Shown: positions 1 through 8,506 of the stretch, one piece after another | Layout of the letters: every line of letters starts with the position of its first letter | Numbering within the stretch: the stretch's first letter is position 1 | NCBI GenBank assembly: GCA_963846165.1 | Contig: CAWJUU010000009.1 | Span: 310,001 to 374,000, forward strand | Source: WHSW01 sp963846165 | GTDB lineage: Bacteria; Actinomycetota; Thermoleophilia; Solirubrobacterales; 70-9 | Direction of reading: 5' to 3' | DNA: 64,000 nt | The notes under the pieces: generated by a model | The model's database searches: none | What the model saw: the letters and a program-made list of their open reading frames with translations, nothing else | Told to the model about the DNA's origin: nothing | Translations under genes and position numbers: made by a program

Positions 1-1471
1 GCCCCTCGAGCCCGTGGACGCGGAGTTGGGAGTCGACCACGGCGCCTGCCGGGTTGTCGCTCATCCGGCAGGTGCCCGAGGGGTGGTAGAGCAGGAACAG
101 CCGCCGGCGCAGGTCGGCCTCGAGATCGTCGCGCTCAACGGCATCGCGGCCGGGCTTGAGCTCGCGGGCAACGACCTCTTTCAGCGGCGAGCTGGCGGCG
201 ATCTCGCGGGCGAGCTGCATCCCGGCGACGAGCGAATCGACGTCGGCTGGGCTCTCCAGCGAGTTGGTGAGGATGCATGCCTTCGCCGCCGGGTCGGCTG
301 AGCGCAGCCAGACCGAGCCACGCGCCTCGGGGCTGACGAGCACCGGGCCGATCACCATCGCGTGACCATCGAACTCCTCGTTGCCGTGGTCCTCGAAATA
401 GGCGGCGCCGATGTGGAACTGGATGTCGGCGGCGGGCAGGCCGGGGCGGGTGCGGACGAAGGCGACGACCTCGGCGACGCTGGAGGTCAGTGGGCCGGTC
501 TTGCGCAACAGCCACTCGAGCAGGTAACGGGGCTTGTCCGCGCCGTAGAGCGTCCGCTCGTCGGCGACCTCCCAGAGCATCGAGACGGCCGGGTGATCCT
601 GGAGATTCTGGCCGACGCCGGGCAGGTCGTGCGCGACCGCGATCCCTCTCTCTCGCAGGTGGTCCGGCGGTCCGATGCCCGAGAGCATCAGGATCTGGGG
701 CGAGCCGATCGCGCCCGCGGCGAGGATCACCTCGCCGCCTGTGCGCGCAACCCTCTCCCCTCCCCTGCGACCTCGGTAACGGACGCCGATCGCCCGTTCG
801 CCCTCGAGCTCGACCGCGGCGACGGTCACGCCCGTGATGACTTCGAGGTTGGGCCGCGAGAGCGCCGGGCGGAGGAAGCCGTCGGCCGCGCTCCAGCGCT
901 TGCCGCCGCGCTGGGTGACCTGGAACATCGACACTCCGTCCTGCTCGGGCCCGTTGTAGTCGTCGATGCGCGGGATGCCGGCCGCGGCGCTCGCCTCGAG
1001 AATCCGTTTGCCGAGCGGCCTCGGCGAGCGCTGGTCCTCGACCCGTAGTTCGCCGCCGGCGCCGTGGAACTCCGACGCGCCGCGCGCGTTGTCCTCGGAG
1101 CGCAGGAAGTACGGCAGCACCTCCTCCCAGCCCCAGCCCGCCGCACCCTGCTTCTCCCAGAGGTCGTAGTCGAGCGGGCGGCCGCGGACGTAGAGCATCG
1201 CGTTCATCGAGCTCGAGCCGCCGAGGCTCTTGCCGCGCGGGATGTAGAGCGAGCGGCCATCCACGTGCGGTTCGGGCTCGGTCGCGTAGTCCCAGTCGAG
1301 CTTGGTTCCGAACTGGTTCGGGAATGCGGCCGGGATCTTGATGTTGGGGTGGCGGTCCTTGCCCCCGGCCTCGAGCAGCAGGACGCTGGTCGCCGGGTCC
1401 TCGCTGAGGCGGTTGGCGAGCACGCAGCCCGCCGATCCCGCCCCGACGATCACGTAGTCGGCGGTCGCCAT
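1..1471 (-). CDS. GMC-family FAD oxidoreductase (choline dehydrogenase-like), 3' end outside window
   Basis: A flavin-dependent alcohol or choline-type dehydrogenase. The ATG at 1471 opens with a Rossmann FAD loop (VIVGAGSAG, residues 7-15), followed by a GMC signature near residues 80-90 (PRGKSLGGSSSMNAM) and a C-terminal HPSGTCRMS motif near the active site about residue 460. About 490 codons are present and the frame is open at the window edge; the family is usually 510-560 residues, so only the last strands, including the second catalytic residue, are missing. The substrate cannot be read from sequence. It is separated by 67 bp from the lipoprotein gene and may be transcribed with it. Family assignment is firm. 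Confidence 0.93.
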   Translation of the reverse strand, partial: MATADYVIVGAGSAGCVLANRLSEDPATSVLLLEAGGKDRHPNIKIPAAFPNQFGTKLDWDYATEPEPHVDGRSLYIPRGKSLGGSSSMNAMLYVRGRPLDYDLWEKQGAAGWGWEEVLPYFLRSEDNARGASEFHGAGGELRVEDQRSPRPLGKRILEASAAAGIPRIDDYNGPEQDGVSMFQVTQRGGKRWSAADGFLRPALSRPNLEVITGVTVAAVELEGERAIGVRYRGRRGGERVARTGGEVILAAGAIGSPQILMLSGIGPPDHLRERGIAVAHDLPGVGQNLQDHPAVSMLWEVADERTLYGADKPRYLLEWLLRKTGPLTSSVAEVVAFVRTRPGLPAADIQFHIGAAYFEDHGNEEFDGHAMVIGPVLVSPEARGSVWLRSADPAAKACILTNSLESPADVDSLVAGMQLAREIAASSPLKEVVARELKPGRDAVERDDLEADLRRRLFLLYHPSGTCRMSDNPAGAVVDSQLRVHGLEG

Positions 1472-1538
1472 GCGAGCATCCTATGCCCGGCGTCGCTCCG
1501 CTCAGGTGCGCCGCGGCCTCCGCCGCATTCAGAGATGC

Positions 1539-2534
1539 TCAGCAGCTGTCGGCGACTCGGTCGACGGCGGCGTCGAGCTCGGCGACGCTGAAGGCGCCCT
1601 CGATGCGCGAATCGACCCTGCCGTCGCAGTCGATCACGAACAGCCACGGCTCGGTCGGCAGGTCGTAGGCGCGCACCTGCTCGCGCAGGCCCTTGTTGGC
1701 GAGGTTGTCGTTGTAGATCTCCATGTGGATGTAGGCGGCGTCGTCGGGCCGGTCGCGCTTGACCTGCTCGGTCACGTCGACGACCGGGCCACAGACGCGG
1801 CTCTGGCAGAGCGCCGGGGTGGCGAACAGGAGCACCACCGGCTGCTTGCCGAGCGCGTCGGCGAGATCGGTGTCGTGAAGCGAGCTTGGCGGCACCCGGG
1901 TGTCGATCTCCTGCACGTTGGCGACCTCGTCGGCGGTCGGTGTATGCACGTCGGGGGCCGGCTCGCCGGCGGCGGGCACCGGATCCTTCGAGAGCACCTC
2001 GATGCTCGGAATCCGCACCGCGGCGGTCTCGCCGTCGTAGTTGACCAAGGCCATCAGGCGCCACTCACCGGGCTGGTCGAACATCAGCTCGGTGACATAG
2101 ACGGCAGTCGCGGCATCGGGGTCGCTGGCCGTGGTCTCGGCCGTGAACGCGGCCTCCGTCTCGAGGCTCTCGACCCTGGCGGGGAACGGTCCCTCCGCCT
2201 CGCCGTCGGGACCCGGCGCGGCGTAGATCGCGACCTCGGCGTCGGTGATCTGCGAGCGGTCGACGTCAAAGACGCCGAAGCCAAAGCGGTTGCGTCCCTC
2301 GACGAAGACCTGGCTGGCGGGCGAGACGACGACCTCGTTGCCCGGAGCGGCGTCGGCGATCAGCTCCTCGAGGGTGCCCCCGTCCGCGGGCGGGAACGAC
2401 GCGGCGTCGGGCGCGGGGGTGGGGTCCTCTGCCGAGGTCTCGCCGTCGCTGCCGCCGCACCCGGCGGCGGCGAACAGAAGCGTGCTCGCGGCCAGCGCGA
2501 GAGTGGGAGTGGCACGGATTCGGCTCAGACGCAC
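1539..2534 (-). CDS. Secreted lipoprotein with a C-terminal thioredoxin-like region
   Basis: A 331-residue exported protein. It has a signal peptide and a lipobox ending at Cys26 (AAAGC), so it should be lipid-anchored on the outer face of the membrane, followed by an acidic, proline-rich linker. The middle looks like an immunoglobulin-like sensor fold. The last 130 residues carry a thioredoxin-like pattern with LLFATPALCQSRVCGPVVD, where two cysteines sit four residues apart rather than in a CXXC, and a late cysteine lies near the C-terminus. That spacing recalls SCO1/peroxiredoxin-like proteins but is not diagnostic. Function unknown; a redox or metal-delivery role is inference. Confidence 0.8.
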   Translation of the reverse strand: MRLSRIRATPTLALAASTLLFAAAGCGGSDGETSAEDPTPAPDAASFPPADGGTLEELIADAAPGNEVVVSPASQVFVEGRNRFGFGVFDVDRSQITDAEVAIYAAPGPDGEAEGPFPARVESLETEAAFTAETTASDPDAATAVYVTELMFDQPGEWRLMALVNYDGETAAVRIPSIEVLSKDPVPAAGEPAPDVHTPTADEVANVQEIDTRVPPSSLHDTDLADALGKQPVVLLFATPALCQSRVCGPVVDVTEQVKRDRPDDAAYIHMEIYNDNLANKGLREQVRAYDLPTEPWLFVIDCDGRVDSRIEGAFSVAELDAAVDRVADSC

Positions 2535-2619
2535 CGGCGGCAGGCTAGCGAGAGCGGCTAATGGCGGAGTAAGCGGCGGAGGGATAGGGTCAGCGACTCG
2601 AAGCGACCAAGGAGGAGCA

Positions 2620-3342
2620 GTGGCGGAACGGGCGGCGCTGGTAACCGGCGGATCGAGCGGGATCGGCCTCGCGATCGCGAGGGCGCTCGGGGAGGATGGC
2701 TATGGCGTGACGATTTCGGCCCGGCGTCCGGAGAAGCTCGAGAGCGCCGCCAAGGGGCTTGCCGACGAGGGGATCGAGGTCCACTTCGTCCCCGCGCAGA
2801 TGACCGAGGAGGAGGAGATCGTCGGCCTGTTCGCATCGCACCGCGAGCGCTTCGGGCGCCTCGACGTGCTCGCCAACAACGCGGGCGTCGGCATCGGCGA
2901 GGTGATGGAGTCGCTGACGGCGAAGAAGGTCGACATCCAGATCGGCGCCAATCTGCGGGGGCTGATCCTGGCGACGCGCGAGGGGCTGCCGATGCTGCGC
3001 GAGGCAGGGGCCGAGCATGGAAAGGCCTTGATCGCCAACACGGCCTCGATCTCGGGCAAGAGCGGCCAGGGCTGGCTCTCGGTCTACTCGGCGACCAAGG
3101 CGGGGGTGATCGGCTTCAGCCAGGCGACGCAGAAGGAGTGCGACGGCCAGGGGATCCAGGTGACCGCGCTGTGCCCGGGCTTCGTCGATACGCCGATGAC
3201 CGAGTTCGTGCGCGAGCACGTCGCCCAGGAGAAGATGATCCGGCCGGAGGACATCGCCGAGTCGGTGCGCTTCCTGCTGCGGACCTCGCCGGAGTGCCTG
3301 GTGCCGGAGATCGTCTTCACGCGACCCGGCGAAGCGTTCTAG
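2620..3342 (+). CDS. Short-chain dehydrogenase/reductase (SDR)
   Basis: A classical NAD(P)-dependent SDR of 240 residues. The GTG start at 2620 is chosen because AAGGAGGAG sits just upstream at 2609-2617 and it places the cofactor loop TGGSSGIG at residues 8-15. NNAG occurs near residue 88 and the catalytic YSATK near residue 149, with an upstream Ser in NTASISG. The ending CPGFVDTPMTEF is typical of the family. Its 3' end overlaps the convergent gene at 3339 by 4 bp. Substrate not predictable. Confidence 0.92.
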   Translation: MAERAALVTGGSSGIGLAIARALGEDGYGVTISARRPEKLESAAKGLADEGIEVHFVPAQMTEEEEIVGLFASHRERFGRLDVLANNAGVGIGEVMESLTAKKVDIQIGANLRGLILATREGLPMLREAGAEHGKALIANTASISGKSGQGWLSVYSATKAGVIGFSQATQKECDGQGIQVTALCPGFVDTPMTEFVREHVAQEKMIRPEDIAESVRFLLRTSPECLVPEIVFTRPGEAF

Positions 3343-3899
3343 CTCGGGGGCGGCGCGGAGAGCTGCTGCTCGGTAGCGGCGAGCAGATCGCTGCGGGGCT
3401 GGCGGCGGCGCACCCGGATCTTCGCCGCATCGGGTTCGGGCGGCTCGAGCGAATCGAGCGTTGAGTTGCTCCCGCCATTCGGGAGCGAGTCGACGCTCGG
3501 TGAGCGGGCGGGCGGCGGGCAGCCGGCCATCTGCGCGCGTTCCGCGCGGATCTGGGCGGCGAGCTCGGCGATCGAGGTGTGCTCGATTGCGGGGTCGAGG
3601 TCGAGGCTCGATTCGAGCAGGGTGCGCAGGGTGCGAACCTCGCGGCGGGTGGCGCGGCGCGGCCGGCGGGCGCCGGTGTACTCGTCCCAGGCGCGGGCGA
3701 AGCTCGCGACGTTGGTGCGGCCGCCGTTTCGGTGCGCGGCGAGCATCGGGCAGATGCCGCCGGAGGCCGGGTCGACGTAGGCGCCGACGACGATCCGGTT
3801 GGCGTCGATGCCGCGCAGCATCGCCTCCTTGGTGCGGGTCGGGAGGCACTCGACGGCGGCGCGCAGGCGCCGCGCTGGATCGCGGGTGGTGCGTTCCAT
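3339..3899 (-). CDS. Conserved hypothetical protein, about 186 residues
   Basis: Starts at the ATG at 3899, which begins MERTTRDPARRL; a longer frame upstream would run into the divergent glycosyltransferase gene. The protein has an N-terminal helical part, a central GAYVDPASGGICPML stretch and a basic, proline-rich tail. I do not recognise a catalytic motif. The N-terminal pattern looks like a protein recurring in Thermoleophilia, but that is memory-based and I assign no function. It is divergent from the glycosyltransferase, with a promoter space of only 7-58 bp depending on the start used there. Confidence 0.6.
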   Translation of the reverse strand: MERTTRDPARRLRAAVECLPTRTKEAMLRGIDANRIVVGAYVDPASGGICPMLAAHRNGGRTNVASFARAWDEYTGARRPRRATRREVRTLRTLLESSLDLDPAIEHTSIAELAAQIRAERAQMAGCPPPARSPSVDSLPNGGSNSTLDSLEPPEPDAAKIRVRRRQPRSDLLAATEQQLSAPPPS

Positions 3900-3906
3900 C
3901 GCTTCA

Positions 3907-5136
3907 ATGGTGGGCGACGTGGAGCGGGCGGTCAAACGGGGAAACGGATCTTGCAGGGTGCTGGTGGCGGCATTCGGAGACGCGGGGCACGCCTTCCCGG
4001 CGATCGGGCTGGCGCGAGCGCTGGCGGAGCGGGGCAACGAGGTTGTCGTCGAGACGTGGGAGCACTGGCGCGAGGCGGTCGAGGGCGCGGGGCTCGCGTT
4101 CACGGCCGCGGAGGAGTACAAGACGTTCCCCCCTCCCCCGCCGGGCTCCGACGAAGGGGCGTCGGTGGCGGACGCGGCGCTGGCGCTGGTGCCGTACCTC
4201 GAGCAGGAGCGCTTCGACGTGGTGGTGAGCGACATCCTCACGGTGGCGCCGGCGCTAGCCGCCGAGCGGGCCGGGCTGCGACGGGCGACGCTGATCCCGC
4301 ATGTCTATCCGGTGCACGAGCCGGGGATGCCGTTCTTCGCCGTCGGCGCGCTGCCGCCGCGGACGGGGGTCGGTCGGGCGCTGTGGCGCGGGGCGCTGCC
4401 GGTGCTCGTCGGCGGGTTGAAGCAGGGGCGCGAGGAGATGAACCGCTCGCGCGAGGCAGTTGGGCTGGCGCCGATCGGACGCTTTCACGGCGGGATCTCG
4501 GAGCGGCTGGCGCTGGTGGCGACGTTCCCGCAGCTCGAATACCCGCGCCGGTGGCCGGCGCATGTGCACGTGACGGGGCCGATCGAATTCGAGCTCCCGC
4601 ATCCCCATGTGGAGCTGCCCGAGGGAGAAGGCCCGCTGGTGGTGGTGGCGCCGTCGACGGCGCAGGATCCCGAGTGCCGGCTGCTGCGGGTAGCGCTCGA
4701 GGCGCTGGCGGATGAGCCGCTGCGGGTGCTGGCGACGACGAACCGGCGCCTGCCCTCCGAGCCGCTGCCCGCGGCGCCGGCGAACGCCGTTGTGGTCGAC
4801 TGGCTCAGCTATTCGCAGGTGATGGCGGCGGCCGACCTGGTGATCACGCACGGCGGGCACGGCACGGTGGCGCGGGCGCTGGGCTCGTGCACGCCGGTGC
4901 TCTGCTGCCCCGCGGTCGGCGACATGGCCGAAAACGGCGCGCGGGTGGCGTGGGCCGGTGCCGGGCTGATGTTGCCGTGGCGGCTGCTGGGCACCTCGCC
5001 GCTGCGTCTGGCGATGCGCCGGCTACTCGGCGAGGAGTCGTTTAAGGCACGTGCGGGCGAGATCGCGAGGTGGGCGGCTTCGAATGACGGGGCGTCGCGC
5101 AGCGCACAGTTGGTCGAGGAGCAAGGGCGCGCTTAG
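3907..5136 (+). CDS. Glycosyltransferase of the GT1/MGT (macrolide glycosyltransferase) type
   Basis: A GT-B fold transferase that would move a sugar from a nucleotide sugar to a lipid or natural product. The N-terminal domain starts with VLVAAFGDAGHAFPAIGLA, the usual first strand and acceptor loop. The C-terminal nucleotide-binding signature is clear as THGGHGTVARALGSCTPVL near residue 315, followed by GDMAENGARV. The ATG at 3907 gives 409 residues; the GTG at 3958 would start closer to the family's usual N-terminus and may be the true start. tRNA-Asn follows 58 bp downstream. Confidence 0.85.
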   Translation: MVGDVERAVKRGNGSCRVLVAAFGDAGHAFPAIGLARALAERGNEVVVETWEHWREAVEGAGLAFTAAEEYKTFPPPPPGSDEGASVADAALALVPYLEQERFDVVVSDILTVAPALAAERAGLRRATLIPHVYPVHEPGMPFFAVGALPPRTGVGRALWRGALPVLVGGLKQGREEMNRSREAVGLAPIGRFHGGISERLALVATFPQLEYPRRWPAHVHVTGPIEFELPHPHVELPEGEGPLVVVAPSTAQDPECRLLRVALEALADEPLRVLATTNRRLPSEPLPAAPANAVVVDWLSYSQVMAAADLVITHGGHGTVARALGSCTPVLCCPAVGDMAENGARVAWAGAGLMLPWRLLGTSPLRLAMRRLLGEESFKARAGEIARWAASNDGASRSAQLVEEQGRA

Positions 5137-5194
5137 GTCTCACAGGGCTTCTACAATCGCCGAGGCGTGCGGCCGAAGAACGGCAGCACTGCGA

Positions 5195-5265
5195 TCTCCC
5201 GTGATGTAACGGCAGCATGCTTGACTGTTAATCAAGTCGTACTGGTTCGAATCCAGTCGGGAGAG
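5195..5265 (+). tRNA. tRNA-Asn(GTT)
   Basis: The acceptor arms TCTCCCG (5195-5201) and CGGGAGA (5258-5264) pair perfectly. The anticodon stem CTTGA/TCAAG encloses the loop CTGTTAA, giving anticodon GTT. The T arm contains GGTTCGAATCC and the D arm is short. Discriminator base is G at 5265 and no CCA is encoded. A TACAAT box at 5152-5157 could be its -10 element. It lies between the glycosyltransferase gene and a broken HNH gene. Confidence 0.95.
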
Positions 5266-5292
5266 TCTTCCTCGCGGATTTGTGTCGAAGGT

Positions 5293-5969
5293 CTAGATCT
5301 GCGAGAAGCCCACCTCCACCTCGGCGTGGCAATTTGCGCAGAGCAGCACGCACTTGGCCGCTTCGGCTCGAAGCTCCTTCATCGAGCGGGTAACCCCGCG
5401 GAGTGATAGGGCGAACGACTTCTTCGACGGGTCCAGGTGGTGAAACTGCAGCGCCGCCTGATGATCGTTGTACCCGCAGAGTTTGCAGGCACCGCCGGCC
5501 TCCTCGATCAGCTTTGCCTTCGCCCGGCGACGCCACGCGGCAACGCGCTCGATTCGACATGCACGGCACCGCGTGCGACCGCTGTTCTCGATCACGAATA
5601 CCGTCCACCCGTGCGTACGGCAATCCCGGAAGAGCGTCCGACGACCCTGCTGAATCGCTCGTTCGACCTCGCCCGACGAACCCTGTGAGGGCGGGGCAGC
5701 CCGTACCGCTCGATCCAGTACCGGACCGTGGGGATGCTGACGTCGAAACATTCGGCGATCGCGTCCAGGGTCTCGCCGGCCGCAGCTAGGGTTGCGAGCT
5801 CGTCGCGCGGCAAGCCGCCCTTGGGCGCGTGCTTCTCGCGACCGTTCGCCACGAGGCCATGCTTCTTGAGCCAGTAGGCGATGGTCGACGGGTGGCGCCC
5901 GACGATCGCTCCGATCTGTCCGAGCGAGAGACCGTCGGCGAGCCACTGCTTCAAGCGATCTCGATCCAT
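5293..5969 (-). pseudogene. HTH-HNH endonuclease, frame-broken
   Basis: Two overlapping frames together make one protein. The first (from ATG 5969) has two helix-turn-helix units, SLGQIGAIVGRHPSTIAYWLKK and ETLDAIAECFDVSIPTVRYW reading at residues 15-100. The second frame, ending at 5293, gives a Cys-rich HNH-type module with CRACRIERVA, CKLCGYNDH, LQFHHLDP and CVLLCANCHAEVE. A single missing base in the C-rich stretch around 5690-5700 would join them. The family is typically an intact 210-230 residue DNA-binding endonuclease of unknown target. It lies between a tRNA-Leu fragment and tRNA-Asn, fitting a selfish or tRNA-associated element. Confidence 0.75.
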
Positions 5970-6012
5970 GCCGACATTCTGCGTCGATCGCCGGACGGAA
6001 AGCGAACGTGTG

Positions 6013-6042
6013 TTCGTCTACCAATTCCGCCACCCCGGGGCC
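6013..6042 (-). other. tRNA-Leu 5'-half fragment
   Basis: On the minus strand, 6042 to 6013 reads an acceptor-like CCCGGGG, then TGGCGGAATTGGTAGACG, the signature of the D arm of a leucine tRNA. Directly after the D arm the match stops (the next bases are AACACACG) and no leucine anticodon arm, variable arm or T arm follows. It begins 14 bp past the dnaG stop codon. It is read as a truncated tRNA gene whose 3' part was lost at the junction with the HNH gene. Confidence 0.65.
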
Positions 6043-6056
6043 CGGCGCCAGCGGGG

Positions 6057-7862
6057 TCAGGAATGCGCGCGGGCGATCCGGTCGGTGAGCTCGGCACGGC
6101 GGCGCTGGAGCTCGACCGGGGGCTCACCGCCGTTCGACTCGGCCACCGCGATCCGGTCCTCGACCAGCGCCCGCTCGAGCTCGAGGAAGCTGAGCTCCAT
6201 CGCCTCGGCCGTCGCCGGCTCGCGCTCGGCCTGCATCGCGACCTGGGTCACGTACTCCCACAGCGCCTCGTCGTCGCGCGAGAGGCCCTTCAGCGGCTCC
6301 TCCAGATGCTCGCCAAGCCACGCCCGGGCGCGCGCCGCTGTCGGCGAGGAGAAGTGCTCGTCGGTGAGCTTGTCGAGCACCTCGCGCCCATCGGCGGGCG
6401 AGGCGATGCACATCGCCAGCAGCGCCAGCTCGCGGCGCTCGCGAGCGCTCAACGGCCGCGGCGCCGGCGGTCGCGGCGCGCCTCGCCCGGCCTCCGGCCC
6501 GGGGTCGCCCGCCGGCACCGACGCCCCCGGCGCCGCGCGCCGACCCCCGCCCCGCCCCGCTGCCGCGATCCGCCGCGACACCAGCCCCGGATCGGCATCG
6601 AGCTTGTCGGCCACCTCGCGCATCAGCTCCTCGCGCGTGATCGAGTCTCCCATCGCCGCGATCACCTCGACCACCTCGTCGAGCGCCCGGTCGCGGCCGC
6701 CAGGCGTCGACAGATCGGCGTCGTCGAGCAGCGTCCTGACGTGGAACACCGGCAGCGCATCCGCCGCCTCGATCGCTTCCCGAAATGCCGTCGCCGACAC
6801 GCCGTCGCCGCCGGCGAGCAGATCCGCCGGGTCCTTGCCCGCCGGCATCCGCGCCACCCGCAGCCGCAGTCGCTTCCCGCTCGCCACGCCCTCGGCGCGC
6901 AGCATCGCCTCGCGCCCCGCCCGGTCGGCATCGAGCGCCAGCACCGCCTCCTCCGCGTAAGCCGAGAGCAGCTTCACCTGCTCGGGCGTGATCGCCGTGC
7001 CCATGACCGCGACCGCGTCGCGGATCCCCGCCTGGTGGCATCCGATCACGTCGGTGTAGCCCTCAACCACCAGCGCCCGCCCCGCCTTCGCGATCGCCGG
7101 CCGCGCCAGCTCGATCCCGTACAGCGTGCGTCGCTTGCTGTAAAGCTCGCTCTCGGGCGAGTTGACGTACTTCGGCCGCTGATCGGGTCGCAGGGCCCGC
7201 GCCCCGAAGCCCTGGATCCGCCCGCGCGCGTCGCGGATCGGGAACATGATCCGCGAGCGAAAGCGGTCGTAGTGGCCCCGCCCCTTCTGGCTGCGCAGCA
7301 CCAGCCCAGCCGCCTCGATCTCCTCAACCGAGTAACCGGCCTGCTGCCCGCGCACGAGCACGCTGTCCCAGGTCCCGGGCGCGCAACCGACCCCGAACTC
7401 GCGCAGCGCCTCCTCGGAGAGCCCCCGCCCCGACAGGTACTCGCGCGCCTTCGACGCCTGCGGGGAGTCCCAGAGGAAGCTGGCGTAGAAACCGGCCGTG
7501 CGCTCCAGGAGCTCGCCCAGACGCGTCCGCTTGCGCCGCTGCTCCTCCGCGCGCGGATCCTCCTGCTCGCGCTCGATCTCGACCCCGTAGCGATCGGCAA
7601 GCGCCTCGACCGCATCGGCGAACGTGAGACCCTCCTTCTCCTCGACGAACCGGATCACGTCACCACCGACTCCGCAACCAAAGCAGTGGTAGAGCTTCTC
7701 CTCGGCGTTAACCGAGAACGACGGCGAGCGCTCGTCATGAAACGGGCACAACCCCGAGAACCGCGTCCCCGCCCGTTTGAGGTCGGTGTAGGCCGAGACA
7801 ACCTCGACCATGTCGACCGCCTCCTTGACGCGCTCGACGCTCTCGGCGGTGAACCGGCTCAC
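6057..7862 (-). CDS. dnaG: DNA primase DnaG
   Basis: Synthesises RNA primers at the replication fork. The GTG at 7862 gives 601 residues. The CHC2 zinc motif is at Cys39, His42, Cys60 and Cys63 (CPFHDE...CFGCG). The catalytic core follows, with Toprim elements VVEGYTDVIG and LALDADRAG, then a proline-rich linker and the C-terminal helicase-binding domain from about residue 470. The start overlaps the stop of the DUF3159 gene by GTGA, so translation is probably coupled. The gene downstream is not rpoD, which often follows dnaG, but the tRNA fragment and HNH debris. Confidence 0.97.
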   Translation of the reverse strand: MSRFTAESVERVKEAVDMVEVVSAYTDLKRAGTRFSGLCPFHDERSPSFSVNAEEKLYHCFGCGVGGDVIRFVEEKEGLTFADAVEALADRYGVEIEREQEDPRAEEQRRKRTRLGELLERTAGFYASFLWDSPQASKAREYLSGRGLSEEALREFGVGCAPGTWDSVLVRGQQAGYSVEEIEAAGLVLRSQKGRGHYDRFRSRIMFPIRDARGRIQGFGARALRPDQRPKYVNSPESELYSKRRTLYGIELARPAIAKAGRALVVEGYTDVIGCHQAGIRDAVAVMGTAITPEQVKLLSAYAEEAVLALDADRAGREAMLRAEGVASGKRLRLRVARMPAGKDPADLLAGGDGVSATAFREAIEAADALPVFHVRTLLDDADLSTPGGRDRALDEVVEVIAAMGDSITREELMREVADKLDADPGLVSRRIAAAGRGGGRRAAPGASVPAGDPGPEAGRGAPRPPAPRPLSARERRELALLAMCIASPADGREVLDKLTDEHFSSPTAARARAWLGEHLEEPLKGLSRDDEALWEYVTQVAMQAEREPATAEAMELSFLELERALVEDRIAVAESNGGEPPVELQRRRAELTDRIARAHS

Positions 7863-8506
7863 GCTTCGAGCATACGCTCGGATTTGGCGCTGCCGCTGCG
7901 GAGGACGAGATACGTGAGCCAGATCGCGATCGCGAAGATCGGCACCCCCATCGCCGCCTTGGCGACCCCGAGCGCCACCAGCGCCCCCGCCAGGTAGAGC
8001 GGGAGCTGGACCGCGAGCCGGGTGAGGAACACCCCGACCCAGATCCAACTCGCCCGCGTGTAGAGCCGCACCTTGCCCGGGTCCTTGCGCCACTCCCGGC
8101 CGTGGCCCTCGATCGACTCCAGGATCACCCCGATCAGCGGCCAGCGAATCACGATCGAGACCAGATACGCCGCAGCGTACGCCGCGTTCAGCAGCAACCC
8201 CGGGAGGAAGAAGTCCTCCGCCCGTCCCGTGCGATCGGCGACGAAGGCGGCGAGCGCAACCCCCGCGAACCCCGCGAGCGCAAACTGAAGCGTCTCGCGC
8301 CGGACAAGCCGGATCACGGTCATCAGCGCCGCGACGACGACCGCGATCCAGGCCGCCAGCGAGAGCTCCTGGCCGCTGATCGTGTACGCGGCGACAAATG
8401 CGATCGCCGGGAGGCCGGAATCCGCGATCCCGTGACGCCCGCCGAGCGCGTCGAGCAGGTCGACCGGGTCCCGCCCCGGGCGCTCGAGCTCCCCCGCGGT
8501 GCTCAG
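7859..8506 (-). CDS. DUF3159 family membrane protein, probable CTG start
   Basis: A polytopic membrane protein of 215 residues with five or six hydrophobic segments and the DUF3159 pattern of actinobacterial proteins (RWPLIGVILE, TRASWIWVGVF). The first in-frame ATG (8323) would remove two N-terminal helices. The frame continues to a CTG at 8504-8506 that overlaps the dgt stop as CTGA, with GAGGAG at 8515-8520 exactly 8 nt upstream. No ATG, GTG or TTG lies between, so CTG is the best start. Function unknown; it sits between dgt and dnaG. Confidence 0.78.
   Translation of the reverse strand: MSTAGELERPGRDPVDLLDALGGRHGIADSGLPAIAFVAAYTISGQELSLAAWIAVVVAALMTVIRLVRRETLQFALAGFAGVALAAFVADRTGRAEDFFLPGLLLNAAYAAAYLVSIVIRWPLIGVILESIEGHGREWRKDPGKVRLYTRASWIWVGVFLTRLAVQLPLYLAGALVALGVAKAAMGVPIFAIAIWLTYLVLRSGSAKSERMLEA

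Noticed and set aside
5829..7997. A very long plus-strand frame opposite dnaG
   Set aside because: It is a high-GC shadow: its composition is Arg/Pro/His-rich, no motif is present, and the minus strand encodes an unmistakable DnaG.
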